From Variovorax sp. V213 (GTDB taxonomy: Bacteria; Pseudomonadota; Gammaproteobacteria; Burkholderiales; Burkholderiaceae_C), in contig NZ_AP028664.1 in NCBI RefSeq assembly GCF_041154455.1, positions 993,001 to 1,057,000 on the forward strand: 64,000 nucleotides of DNA, in the 5' to 3' direction. Position numbers and translations under genes: made by a program. How positions within the stretch are numbered: the first letter of the stretch is position 1; each line of letters opens with the position of its first letter. This document shows, in pieces, positions 18,253-26,414 of this stretch. Under the pieces are notes generated by a model. The model was not told the origin of the DNA. It did no database searches and saw only the letters and a program-made list of their open reading frames with translations.

Positions 18253-18798
18253 ATGAATCCCTCCATCGATGTTGCCGTCGTGATGCGCCGCGAGCGCGTC
18301 GAAAGCCGTTGGCAATCCTGGCGCTGGATTCTCGAAAGCGTCGGTCCCGACCAGCCCGGCTTCGGCACCGAGCCGCGCCTGCTCGAAGCGAGCGAGCGTG
18401 CCCAGCGCTGGCTGCACCCCGGCTTCAAGACCGAGCTGTTCCGCGACGATGTGGAGGGCTACCACCTGAATGCCACCACGCCCGCGCCCTGCTGGTTCGT
18501 GCTGTGGCGCATGGAGGAAGAACCCACCGTTGCCGACGAGCCGCTGGCGCGGCCGGTGGTGGTGAGCCTCAGCTACAACGAAGCCGGCCGCTGGCTCGAC
18601 GCGCAGGAAACGGTGGAGCAGGTGCCCGCGCCCGAAGAGGTGATCGAGTGGATGCGCGGCTTCGTGCAGGCGCATTACGTGATGGAGCCCAGGCGCCGCA
18701 AGCGGCCAGAGAGTTTCCGCCCGCTGGTCGACCGCTTCGGCAACGCGGCCAGCGTGTCGACCGAGAAAAAGCGCGGACGCGGAGCGGGCGATGTCTGA
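18253..18798 (+). CDS. DUF3305 protein of the formate dehydrogenase cluster
   Basis: A 181-residue cytosolic protein of unknown function. It starts IDVAVVMRRERVESRWQSW, continues with WLHPGFKTELFRDDVEGYHL and CWFVLWRMEEE, then ends in a basic RRRKRPESFRPLVDRFG tail; these mark the DUF3305 family. No signal peptide, membrane helix or metal motif is seen. In many Proteobacteria DUF3305 and DUF3306 genes sit beside membrane formate dehydrogenase genes, so a maturation role is inferred. It overlaps the DUF3306 gene by 8 bases, so the two are translationally linked. Confidence 0.8.
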   Translation: MNPSIDVAVVMRRERVESRWQSWRWILESVGPDQPGFGTEPRLLEASERAQRWLHPGFKTELFRDDVEGYHLNATTPAPCWFVLWRMEEEPTVADEPLARPVVVSLSYNEAGRWLDAQETVEQVPAPEEVIEWMRGFVQAHYVMEPRRRKRPESFRPLVDRFGNAASVSTEKKRGRGAGDV

Positions 18799-19438
18799 GA
18801 ACTTCTTCGACCGCTGGTCGCGGCGCAAGAAGGAAGCGCGCGAAGAGCTTTTGCCGCCTCCCGCGGTGCAGGAGGTGGACGAGGCGCAAGGCGCGTCCGC
18901 TGCGCACGCCGAAACCACAACGCCTCTGCCCGCGGCCGACAGCCTTGCCACCGGAGCGCCGGGAGAAATGCCGCCGCCCACGCTCGCCGATGCCGAGGCG
19001 CTCACGCCCGAGTCCGACTTCCGGCCCTTCGTGGCCAGGAACGTCGCGCCCGAGGTCAAGAACACAGCCTTCAGAAAGTTGTTTGCCGATCCGCAGTTCA
19101 ACGTGATGGACGGCCTGGACACCTACGTCGACGACTATTCCAAATCGACGCCGATCCCCGACAGCGTGCTGCGCCAGATGGCCAGCGCCAAGTTCCTCAA
19201 GCTGTTCGAGCACGAGGAAGAAGAGCAGCCGCAAAAAATCGAAGAACCCGCGGAAACCCCGCACGGCGCCACGCCGCCGGACGTGGCACAGTCCGAGCAC
19301 CCGGGAGACCTCCTCCCCAGCCAGCAGGTTGCCGATGCGCAACCCGCAAGCCAGAAGACCGATGACCACAACGCTGATCTGCGACTGCAACCAGACGATG
19401 CCGCTCGAGCCGAAGACGCTCGGCGCGGCGCTGGCTGA
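18791..19438 (+). CDS. DUF3306 protein of the formate dehydrogenase cluster
   Basis: A 215-residue protein of unknown function. It opens with the family motif FFDRWSRRKKEARE, passes through a low-complexity Ala/Pro/Thr linker (residues 25-75), and holds the conserved core FRKLFADPQFNVMDGLDTYVDDYS with PIPDSVLRQMASAKFL at about 95-140. The tail is acidic and then disordered. No membrane segment or cysteine motif. It overlaps DUF3305 upstream and the polyferredoxin gene downstream by 77 bases, so a shared task with them is likely; a scaffold or chaperone for FDH maturation is a guess. Confidence 0.8.
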   Translation: MSENFFDRWSRRKKEAREELLPPPAVQEVDEAQGASAAHAETTTPLPAADSLATGAPGEMPPPTLADAEALTPESDFRPFVARNVAPEVKNTAFRKLFADPQFNVMDGLDTYVDDYSKSTPIPDSVLRQMASAKFLKLFEHEEEEQPQKIEEPAETPHGATPPDVAQSEHPGDLLPSQQVADAQPASQKTDDHNADLRLQPDDAARAEDARRGAG

Positions 19439-21500
19439 GCAGCTGCCCCTCCACTCCACCCTGTGCCGCCGCGAGGCGCCGGCTTTCCAGCGCGCCATCC
19501 GCTCGGGGGACGAAGTCGTGGTTGCCTGCACGCAGGAGCGCAAGCTGTTCACCGAGCTGGCCGAACAGACCGAAGGCGCAACCTCGCCGATCCGCTTCGT
19601 GAACATCCGCGAAACCGGCGGCTGGAGCCGCGACGCCAAGAATGCCAGCCCCAAGATCGCCGCCTTGCTGGCGGTGGCCCGCCTGCCGGAGCCCGATCCG
19701 GTCTCGACGGTGAGCTATGCGAGCCAGGGCCGGCTCTTGATTGTCGGCCCGCTCGACCAGGCCGAGAAGGCCGCCGCGCTGGTGACCGACACGCTGCAGG
19801 TCTCGATCTTTTCCACCGGCCCGGGCGCCGCCGGCGGCGGGCAGGAACGCCGCTGGCCCGTGATGGCGGGGCGCATCGCATCGCTCACAGGCTGGCTCGG
19901 CGCCTTCTCGCTGCGGTGGATGCGGGACAACCCTATCGACCTCGACCTGTGCACGCGCTGCAACGCCTGTTTGAGCGCCTGCCCCGAACAGGCGATCGGG
20001 CTGGACTACCAGATCGACCTGGCGAAGTGCACCTCGCACCGCGACTGCGAAAAAGCCTGCGGCGTGGCCGGCGCCATCAACTTCGGCCGGACGCCCGAGG
20101 CGCTCGATGCCGGGTTCGACCTGGTGCTCGACCTGGGTGCGAATGCCCTGATCGACTGGCATGCGCCGCCGCAAGGTTATTTCCACCTGGCGGGTGGGCT
20201 CGAGAACGGCGAAGGCCTGTCGACCCTGCTGCGCCTGCGCGAGCTGGTGGGCGAGTTCGAGAAGCCGAAGTTCTTCGATTACAAGCAGAAGCTCTGCGCC
20301 CACAGCCGCAACGAAGTGGTGGGATGCAACGCCTGCGTCGAGGTGTGCTCGGCGCACGCCATCTCCAGCGACAAGGAGCGCCAGCGCATCGTCGTGAACC
20401 CGCAGCTTTGCGTGGGCTGCGGCGCCTGCACCACCGTGTGCCCGACCGGCGCGCTCGGCTACACCTATCCGCGCACGCCCGACCAGGGCCGCAAGCTGCG
20501 CACGCTGCTGGCCGCCTACCTGGGTGCCGGCGGCCGGGACGCCACGGTGCTGCTGCACAACGAAGAAGGCGGGCAGGCGCTCGTCGAACGACTCGGCCGC
20601 GCCGCCCAACTGGAACGCGGCAAGCGCGACGGCCTCGGCGGCGTGCCCGCGCATGTGCTGCCGGTGGCGCTGATGCATGTGGCGAGCACCGGCATCGACC
20701 TCTGGCTCAGCGCCATTGCCTTCGGCGCGTCACAGGTGGCGGTGCTGTCCACGGGCGAAGAGGCGCCCCAGTACCTCGACGCGCTCAAGAAGCAGATGGC
20801 CGTTGCGCAGGCGCTGCTCATGGGGCTGGGCTACACCGGCACGCACTTCCACCTGATCGAGGCCGGCACGCCGGCCGCGCTCGACGCGGCACTGGCCGGC
20901 CTGCGCACCACGCGTCAGCGCGTGCCCGCCGCCGCGGCGCGCTTCGCCGTGGGTGCCGAAAAGCGCGGCACGCTCGAGATGACGCTGGACCACCTGATGG
21001 CCCAGGCGCCTGCGCTTTCGGCGCATTCGAACGATGCCGCCGCACCCCTTGAGATTCCGCTGCCTGCCGGTTCTCCCTTCGGCGCGATCACCGTCAACAA
21101 GGACACCTGCACGCTGTGCCTGGCCTGCGTGAGCGCTTGCCCCGCGAGCGCGCTGCAAGACAACCAGAATGCGCCGCAGCTGCGCTTCATCGAAAAGAAC
21201 TGCGTGCAGTGCGGGCTTTGCGAAACCACCTGCCCCGAGAACGCGATTGCGCTCGTGCCGCGGCTCCTGGCCGCCCCCGAGCGCAAGCAGCCCGTGCTGC
21301 TCAACGAGGCCAAGCCCTGGGCCTGCATCCGCTGCGGCAAGCCGTTCGGAACGCAGAAAGCCATCGAGGCGATGCTCGGCAAGCTCGCGGGCCACGCCAT
21401 GTTCCAGGGCGAGGCGCTCGAGCGGCTCAAGATGTGCAGCGACTGCCGGGTGATCGACCTGTACAGCGCGCAGAACGAAATGAAGATCACACAGCTATGA
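19362..21500 (+). CDS. large polyferredoxin (4Fe-4S protein) of the formate dehydrogenase cluster
   Basis: A 712-residue soluble iron-sulfur protein. Cys motifs include CTRCNACLSACPEQ (about residue 196), a degenerate CTSHRDCEKACG, GCNACVEVCSAH and CVGCGACTTVCPTG (about 325-360), CTLCLACVSACPAS and CVQCGLCETTCPEN (about 583-625), then CIRCGKPFG and CSDCRV near the end: roughly six [4Fe-4S] sites. No signal peptide, so cytosolic. It could feed electrons or clusters during formate dehydrogenase maturation, but the role is unproven. ATG at 19362 gives MTTTLICDCNQ; ATG at 19335 and TTG at 19329 are alternatives. Its stop overlaps a 28-codon ORF (ATGA). Confidence 0.8.
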   Translation: MTTTLICDCNQTMPLEPKTLGAALAEQLPLHSTLCRREAPAFQRAIRSGDEVVVACTQERKLFTELAEQTEGATSPIRFVNIRETGGWSRDAKNASPKIAALLAVARLPEPDPVSTVSYASQGRLLIVGPLDQAEKAAALVTDTLQVSIFSTGPGAAGGGQERRWPVMAGRIASLTGWLGAFSLRWMRDNPIDLDLCTRCNACLSACPEQAIGLDYQIDLAKCTSHRDCEKACGVAGAINFGRTPEALDAGFDLVLDLGANALIDWHAPPQGYFHLAGGLENGEGLSTLLRLRELVGEFEKPKFFDYKQKLCAHSRNEVVGCNACVEVCSAHAISSDKERQRIVVNPQLCVGCGACTTVCPTGALGYTYPRTPDQGRKLRTLLAAYLGAGGRDATVLLHNEEGGQALVERLGRAAQLERGKRDGLGGVPAHVLPVALMHVASTGIDLWLSAIAFGASQVAVLSTGEEAPQYLDALKKQMAVAQALLMGLGYTGTHFHLIEAGTPAALDAALAGLRTTRQRVPAAAARFAVGAEKRGTLEMTLDHLMAQAPALSAHSNDAAAPLEIPLPAGSPFGAITVNKDTCTLCLACVSACPASALQDNQNAPQLRFIEKNCVQCGLCETTCPENAIALVPRLLAAPERKQPVLLNEAKPWACIRCGKPFGTQKAIEAMLGKLAGHAMFQGEALERLKMCSDCRVIDLYSAQNEMKITQL

Positions 21501-21583
21501 GCCAGTTTCCTGCCATGAGCGAAGCGCCGGGCCGCCCCAAGCGAGCTCGCACCGCAGTGCGAAGCACGAAGGTTTTCCAATGA
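21497..21583 (+). CDS. 28-residue ORF wedged between polyferredoxin and TorD-like genes
   Basis: ATG at 21497 overlaps the polyferredoxin stop (ATGA) and its stop overlaps the TorD-like ATG at 21580 (ATGA). The product MSQFPAMSEAPGRPKRART is basic with no recognisable domain. Part of the ORF (about 21520-21560) resembles the dispersed repeat found near 44561 and 52046, which suggests a repeat inserted between genes that were once directly coupled. It may serve only to carry ribosomes from one gene to the next. Expression is unproven. Confidence 0.4.
   Translation: MSQFPAMSEAPGRPKRARTAVRSTKVFQ
21520..21560. repeat. fragment of dispersed GC-rich repeat, copy 3
   Basis: GCGCCGGGCCGCCCCAAGCG is followed by AGCTCGCACCGCAGTGC, matching the reverse-complement order of the elements at 44561 and 52046 (core TTGGGGCGGCCCGGC). 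The copy is partial and falls within the 28-codon ORF. Family membership is judged by eye. Confidence 0.4.
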
Positions 21584-22179
21584 CCTCGGCGCTCGACGAG
21601 GAAATCGCGCGGGCCGAGGTTTACGGCCTGCTCGCGCGTCTCTGGTATGCGGCGCCCGACGCCGAACTGCTCGGCGCCTTCGAAGTGGCGCCGACCGAGG
21701 CGCCCGCGGCCGGCGCCTTTCTCGAGGAGCCCTGGCGGCGGCTGGTCGGCGCGGCGCGCGGCACCGATGCGGCCGCCGTGCATGCCGAGTACGACGCGCT
21801 GTTCGGTGGCATGGGCAAGCCCGAGATCTACCTGTTCGGCTCGCACTACCTGAGCGGCTTTCTCAACGACAAGCCGCTGGCGCTACTGCGCACCGACCTC
21901 GCCCGGCTCGGGCTCGCGCGCGGCGAGGCCGTGTCCGAAACCGAAGACCATGTTGCCTGCTTGTTCGAAGTAATGCGCTACCTTATTGCCGGTGACGACG
22001 CAGCGGTAGCCAACCTTGCGCAGCAACAGGCTTTTTTCGCCACCCACCTGCAGTCGTGGCTGCCCACGCTCTGCGATGCAGTGGCGCAACATCCGAAGTC
22101 GCATTTCTACGCCTCGCTGGCCGGTTTCACCCGCGCCTTCGCCGAGGTCGAAGTGCAAGGCTTCGACATGCTCGGTTGA
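21580..22179 (+). CDS. TorD/DmsD-family chaperone for formate dehydrogenase
   Basis: A 199-residue all-helical cytosolic protein of the TorD family, which binds the Tat leader and apo-form of molybdoenzymes before export. Typical features are AEVYGLLARLWYAAPD at the start, the loop VHAEYDALFGGMGKPEIYLFGSHY in pieces around residues 65-90, ETEDHVACLFEVMRYL, and FYASLAGFTRAF near the end. It lies just before the Tat-leader gene and fdhA, so FdhA is the probable client. Confidence 0.85.
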   Translation: MTSALDEEIARAEVYGLLARLWYAAPDAELLGAFEVAPTEAPAAGAFLEEPWRRLVGAARGTDAAAVHAEYDALFGGMGKPEIYLFGSHYLSGFLNDKPLALLRTDLARLGLARGEAVSETEDHVACLFEVMRYLIAGDDAAVANLAQQQAFFATHLQSWLPTLCDAVAQHPKSHFYASLAGFTRAFAEVEVQGFDMLG

Positions 22180-22201
22180 TCGCATCAATGGAAGAGTTTG
22201 A

Positions 22202-22230
22202 TTGTCGGGAATAAGGGTCTCGACTAGTAT
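22202..22230 (+). promoter_or_regulatory. candidate promoter of the fdh operon
   Basis: -35 TTGTCG at 22202-22207 and -10 TAGTAT at 22225-22230 with a 17-base spacer, in the 108-base gap before the Tat leader gene. The -10 is directly followed by a near-palindrome (22231-22260), which would place an operator over the transcription start. Confidence 0.4.
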
Positions 22231-22260
22231 CCAGATGTATGCAAATCAGTTCATATCTGG
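22231..22260. promoter_or_regulatory. 30-base imperfect palindrome before the fdh operon
   Basis: CCAGAT at 22231 and ATCTGG at 22255-22260 pair perfectly; the interior (TATG ... TTCATA) is partly symmetrical. It sits between the candidate promoter and the ribosome site CTGGAGAT of the Tat leader gene. It could be an operator for an unknown regulator or a 5' leader hairpin. Confidence 0.4.
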
Positions 22261-22287
22261 TTTGCCCCAGCCACTCCTGGAGATCAC

Positions 22288-22518
22288 ATGCAGGACAGCC
22301 AAGCGGCCGGCGTCAAGCCGGCCTCGCGTCGAGGTTTCTTTTTAGGTGCCGCCAGCGCCGGTGCCGCGGTTGCCGCGGTTTCGGTGCTCCCGAAGGTGGT
22401 CGACACCCCCGTGGCGGTCGAAGCTGCTGCGCCCGCGGCGAAGTCCGCGCCTGAAAAGGGCGGCGGCTATTCGCTGAGCGAACACGTCAAGCGCTACTAC
22501 AAGACCGCTTCGGCCTGA
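22288..22518 (+). CDS. small Tat-signal protein of formate dehydrogenase region
   Basis: A 76-residue protein with a twin-arginine signal: PASRRGFFLGAASAG then a hydrophobic Ala/Val stretch (residues 13-40). After it come an Ala-rich linker and a conserved end GGGYSLSEHVKRYYKTA. It matches the family described as formate dehydrogenase region TAT target (TIGR02811 by memory). It sits 13 bases before fdhA and has no cofactor motif. It may be a small exported partner of FdhA or help its targeting; the function is not established. Confidence 0.85.
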   Translation: MQDSQAAGVKPASRRGFFLGAASAGAAVAAVSVLPKVVDTPVAVEAAAPAAKSAPEKGGGYSLSEHVKRYYKTASA

Positions 22519-22531
22519 AGCGGACCCCACA

Positions 22532-25519
22532 ATGTTGTTGACCAAGAAAACAGCCCCCGCGAACAGTGTCTCGCGGCAAGGGGAACGCGAGTCTTCCGCG
22601 TTCATTCACAGCCTGCGGCGCGGCCTTTCGGGCGCGCTGCCCACCATGGACCGGCGCGCCTTCCTTCGGCGCTCCGGGCTTGGCGTGGGCGTGGGGCTGG
22701 CCGCGAGCCAGCTCACGCTGATGCGCAAGGCCGAAGCGGCCGGCGATGCGCGGCCCACCGCCATTGGCGCAGGCAAGGTCGAAATCAAGCGCACCGTGTG
22801 TTCCCACTGCTCGGTCGGCTGCGCCTCCGATGCCGTGGTCGAGAACGGCGTGTGGGTGCGCCAGGAGCCGGTGTTCGATTCACCGATCAACCTCGGCGCG
22901 CATTGCGCCAAGGGCGCCGCGCTGCGCGAGCACGGCCACGGCGAATACCGGCTGCGCTATCCGATGAAGCTGGTCAACGGCAAATACGAGCGCATCAGCT
23001 GGGACACCGCGCTGGACGAGATCACCGCCAGGCTCAAGGAACTGCGCCAGGCCAGTGGGCCCGATTCGGTCTACTGGATCGGCTCGTCCAAGCACAGCAA
23101 CGAGCAGTCGTATCTGCTGCGCAAGTTCGTGAGCTTCTGGGGCAGCAACAACTGCGACCATCAGGCGCGCATCTGCCATTCGACCACGGTTGCCGGCGTC
23201 GCGAACACATGGGGCTACGGCGCCATGACCAATTCGTACAACGACATGCGCAACGCCAAGGTGGCGATGTACATCGGCTCCAACGCCGCCGAGGCGCATC
23301 CGGTCAGCATGCTGCACATGCTCCATGCCAAGGAGCATGGCTGCAAGATGATCGTGGTCGACCCGCGCTTCACGCGCACGGCGGCCAAGGCCGACGAGTA
23401 CGTGCGCATCCGCTCGGGCTCCGACATCGCCTTCCTGTTCGGCATCCTGCACCACATCTTCAAGAACGGCTGGGAAGACAAGCAGTACATCAACGACCGC
23501 GTCTTCGGCATGGAAAAGGTGCGCGAAGAGGTCCTGGCCAAGTGGACCCCCGACAAGGTCGAGGAGGCCTGCGGCGTGAAAGAGGCGCAGGTGCTCAAGG
23601 TGGCCACCTGGCTCAACGAGAACCGCCCCGGCACCGTGGTGTGGTGCATGGGCCAGACCCAGCACACCATCGGCAATGCCATCGTGCGCGCCTCGTGCAT
23701 CCTGCAGCTTGCGCTCGGCAACGTGGGCAAGACGGGCGGCGGCACCAACATCTTCCGCGGCCACGACAACGTGCAGGGCGCCACCGACGTGGGCCCGAAC
23801 CCCGACTCGCTGCCGGGCTACTACGGCATCGTCGAAGGCTCGTGGAGGCACTTTGCGGCCACCTGGGGCGTCGACTACGAATGGATCAAGGGCCGCTTTG
23901 CGTCGCCCGCGATGATGACCAAGCCCGGCATCACCGTGTCGCGCTGGATCGACGGCGTGCTCGAGAAGAACGAGCTGATCGACCAGGACTCGAACCTGCG
24001 CGGCGTGTTCTATTGGGGCCATGCGCCCAACTCGCAGACGCGCGGCCTCGAGATGAAGCGCGCCATGGACAAGCTCGACCTGCTCGTCGTGGTCGACCCG
24101 TATCCCTCGGCCACGGCCGCCATGGCAGCCATGCCCGGCAACCCTGACGACCTCAACAAGAACCGCGCCGTCTACCTGCTGCCCGCATGCACGCAGTTCG
24201 AGACCAGCGGCTCCGTCACGGCGTCGAACCGGTCGATCCAGTGGCGTGAGAAAGTGATCGAGCCGCTGTGGGAAAGCCGCAGCGACCACATGATCATGCA
24301 GCAGTTCGCCGACCGCCTGGGCTTCGGCAAGGAGCTCAGCAAGAACTTCAAGATGCAGAAGGTCAAGGGCATGGACGAGCCCCTGCCCGACGACATCCTG
24401 CGCGAGATCAACAAGACCTGCTGGGCCGTTGGCTACACCGGCCAGAGCCCCGAGCGGCTGCAGGCCCACATGCGCAACATGGGGGCCTTCGACGTGCGCA
24501 CGCTCAAGGTCAAGGCCGGCGTGAAGGACAAGGTCAACGGCTATGACCTCACGGGCGACTACTTCGGCCTGCCGTGGCCCTGCTACGGAACGCCCGAACT
24601 CAAGCACCCGGGCTCGCCCAACCTCTACGACACGTCCAAGCACGTGATGGAAGGCGGCGGCAACTTCCGCGCGAACTTCGGCGTGGAGCGCGACGGCAAG
24701 AACCTGCTGGCCGAGGACGGCTCGCATTCGGCCGGTGCCGACATCACCACCGGCTACCCGGAGCTCGACCACGTGCTGCTCAAGAAGCTGGGCTGGTGGG
24801 ACGAGCTCACCGAGGCCGAGAAGCCGAAGGCCGAAGGCAAGAACTGGAAGACCGACAGCTCGGGCGGCATGATCCGCGTGTTCATGAAGAACCACGGCTG
24901 CCATCCCTTCGGCAACGCCAAGGCGCGCGCGCTGGTCTGGAACTTCCCGGACGCCATTCCGCAGCACCGCGAACCGCTGTATGGCAACCGGCCCGACCTC
25001 ATGGCCAAGTATCCGACGCACGATGACAAGATGGCGTTCTGGCGGCTGCCCACGCTCTACAAGAGCGTGCAGCAGAAGAACATCGCCGACAAGGTGGCCG
25101 AGAAGTTCCCGTACGTGATGACCTCGGGCCGGCTGGTCGAATACGAAGGCGGCGGCGAGGAAACCCGCTCGAACCCCTGGCTCGCCGAGCTGCAGCAGGA
25201 GATGTTCATCGAGATCAATCCCAAGGTCGCGGCCGAAAAGGGCATCCGCAACGGCGAGCGCGCCTGGGTGCACACGCCCACGGGTGCAAAGCTCAACGTG
25301 CAGGCCCTGGTGACCGAGCGCGTGGGGCCGGACACGGTGTTCATGCCGTTCCACTTCTCGGGCCATTGGCAGGGCGTCGACATGCTCGGCCACTACCCCG
25401 CTGGCGCAGCCCCCGTGGTGCGCGGCGAGGCGATCAACACCGCAACGACCTACGGATACGACAGCGTGACCATGATGCAAGAGACCAAGACCACGGTCTG
25501 CAATGTGGAAAAGGCATAA
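22532..25519 (+). CDS. fdhA: Tat-exported formate dehydrogenase catalytic subunit
   Basis: Molybdenum (or tungsten) bis-MGD formate dehydrogenase alpha subunit, 995 residues, acting in the periplasm. A Tat signal MDRRAFLRRSGLGVGVGLA starts at about residue 39, preceded by a 38-residue extension. CSHCSVGC near residue 90 binds [4Fe-4S]; the Mo ligand is Cys215 in QARICHSTT, not selenocysteine. Further marks are IGSNAAEAHPV, VVDPRFTRTAAKAD, WCMGQTQHTIGN, GGGTNIFRGHDNVQGATD and a C-terminal dinucleotide-binding domain with MPFHFSG. It heads a likely transcript with FdhB and FdhC. Confidence 0.95.
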   Translation: MLLTKKTAPANSVSRQGERESSAFIHSLRRGLSGALPTMDRRAFLRRSGLGVGVGLAASQLTLMRKAEAAGDARPTAIGAGKVEIKRTVCSHCSVGCASDAVVENGVWVRQEPVFDSPINLGAHCAKGAALREHGHGEYRLRYPMKLVNGKYERISWDTALDEITARLKELRQASGPDSVYWIGSSKHSNEQSYLLRKFVSFWGSNNCDHQARICHSTTVAGVANTWGYGAMTNSYNDMRNAKVAMYIGSNAAEAHPVSMLHMLHAKEHGCKMIVVDPRFTRTAAKADEYVRIRSGSDIAFLFGILHHIFKNGWEDKQYINDRVFGMEKVREEVLAKWTPDKVEEACGVKEAQVLKVATWLNENRPGTVVWCMGQTQHTIGNAIVRASCILQLALGNVGKTGGGTNIFRGHDNVQGATDVGPNPDSLPGYYGIVEGSWRHFAATWGVDYEWIKGRFASPAMMTKPGITVSRWIDGVLEKNELIDQDSNLRGVFYWGHAPNSQTRGLEMKRAMDKLDLLVVVDPYPSATAAMAAMPGNPDDLNKNRAVYLLPACTQFETSGSVTASNRSIQWREKVIEPLWESRSDHMIMQQFADRLGFGKELSKNFKMQKVKGMDEPLPDDILREINKTCWAVGYTGQSPERLQAHMRNMGAFDVRTLKVKAGVKDKVNGYDLTGDYFGLPWPCYGTPELKHPGSPNLYDTSKHVMEGGGNFRANFGVERDGKNLLAEDGSHSAGADITTGYPELDHVLLKKLGWWDELTEAEKPKAEGKNWKTDSSGGMIRVFMKNHGCHPFGNAKARALVWNFPDAIPQHREPLYGNRPDLMAKYPTHDDKMAFWRLPTLYKSVQQKNIADKVAEKFPYVMTSGRLVEYEGGGEETRSNPWLAELQQEMFIEINPKVAAEKGIRNGERAWVHTPTGAKLNVQALVTERVGPDTVFMPFHFSGHWQGVDMLGHYPAGAAPVVRGEAINTATTYGYDSVTMMQETKTTVCNVEKA

Positions 25520-25528
25520 GGAGGCACC

Positions 25529-26152
25529 ATGGCACGAATGAAATTTGTCTGCGACGCGGAACGCTGCATCGAATGCAACGGCTGCGTCACGGCCTGCAAG
25601 AACGAAAACGAAGTGCCCTGGGGCGTGAACCGCCGCCGGGTGGTCACGCTGAACGACGGGGTGCCGGGCGAGAAATCGATCTCGGTGGCCTGCATGCATT
25701 GCTCCGACGCGCCCTGCATGGCGGTGTGCCCGGTGCAGTGCTTCTACCGTACCGAAGAGGGCGTGGTGCTGCACGACAAGGACGTGTGCATCGGCTGCGG
25801 CTACTGCTCGTACGCCTGTCCGTTCGGCGCGCCGCAATTCCCGTCGCAAGGCACCTTCGGCGTGCGCGGCAAGATGGACAAGTGCACCTTCTGTGCCGGC
25901 GGCCCCGAGGCCAATGGCTCCGAAGCCGAGTTCGAGAAGTACGGCCGCAACCGGCTCGCCGAAGGCAAGCTTCCGGCCTGCGCCGAAATGTGCTCGACCA
26001 AGGCGCTTCTGGCCGGCGACGGCGATGTGGTGGCCGACATCTTCCGCACCCGCGTGGTCCAGCGCGGCAAGGGTGCCGAAGTCTGGGGCTGGGGCACCGC
26101 CTACGGCTCGCAGCAGGCTGGCACCCCGCCGGCCGGCGGAGTGCAGAAGTGA
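25529..26152 (+). CDS. fdhB: formate dehydrogenase iron-sulfur subunit
   Basis: Electron-transfer subunit of 207 residues with four [4Fe-4S] motifs: CIECNGCVTACKNENE, CMHCSDAPCMAVCPVQC, CIGCGYCSYACPFGAPQFP, and KMDKCTFC plus PACAEMC. It passes electrons from FdhA to the cytochrome b subunit. It lacks the C-terminal membrane helix of E. coli FdnH and has no signal peptide, so it is probably exported as a complex with FdhA through Tat. A strong ribosome site AAGGAG precedes the ATG by 8 bases. Its stop overlaps the next gene (GTGA). Confidence 0.94.
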   Translation: MARMKFVCDAERCIECNGCVTACKNENEVPWGVNRRRVVTLNDGVPGEKSISVACMHCSDAPCMAVCPVQCFYRTEEGVVLHDKDVCIGCGYCSYACPFGAPQFPSQGTFGVRGKMDKCTFCAGGPEANGSEAEFEKYGRNRLAEGKLPACAEMCSTKALLAGDGDVVADIFRTRVVQRGKGAEVWGWGTAYGSQQAGTPPAGGVQK

Positions 26153-26403
26153 AGCGGCCGGGCCTCCTCGCCCTGGGCATTGCGCTGGCCGCAACCTGCC
26201 TCGTAGCCTGCGGCGAGAAGCCGCAGACCAACACGCAGGGCGTGAAGCGCGACGCCGTGCCCTGGAGCGGAACGAGCAATAAGGAGAACGCCGGCACGGT
26301 GTTCACCGCACCCGGGTGGAAGGTCGGCGACAAGACCGCCTGGCAGCAGCAGCTCAAGACCCGCGCGCAGAACGGGCAGAACGAATACAACAAAGAGAAC
26401 TGA
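26149..26403 (+). CDS. small lipoprotein inside the fdh operon
   Basis: An 84-residue predicted lipoprotein. It starts (GTG) KRPGLLALGIALAATC and has a lipobox LVAC, followed by GEKPQTNTQG and a polar tail APGWKVGDKTAWQQQLK ending in Asn/Glu-rich QNEYNKEN. The GTG overlaps the fdhB stop by 4 bases, and fdhC follows after 11 bases, so it is embedded between two FDH structural genes. No family is recognised with certainty; it may anchor or assemble the periplasmic enzyme. Conservation in other Comamonadaceae is expected but untested. Confidence 0.7.
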   Translation: MKRPGLLALGIALAATCLVACGEKPQTNTQGVKRDAVPWSGTSNKENAGTVFTAPGWKVGDKTAWQQQLKTRAQNGQNEYNKEN

Positions 26404-26414
26404 ACGGAGAGCCC

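Noticed and set aside
23174..23176. Possible selenocysteine formate dehydrogenase
   Set aside because: The catalytic codon is TGC (Cys215 of FdhA), and fdsA also has Cys. No in-frame TGA is present in either gene.
22880..26194. 1104-codon minus-strand open frame under fdhA and fdhB
   Set aside because: Composition is His/Arg/Ala-rich with no recognisable motif, typical of a complementary-strand shadow. fdhA and fdhB on the plus strand have full sets of cofactor motifs.
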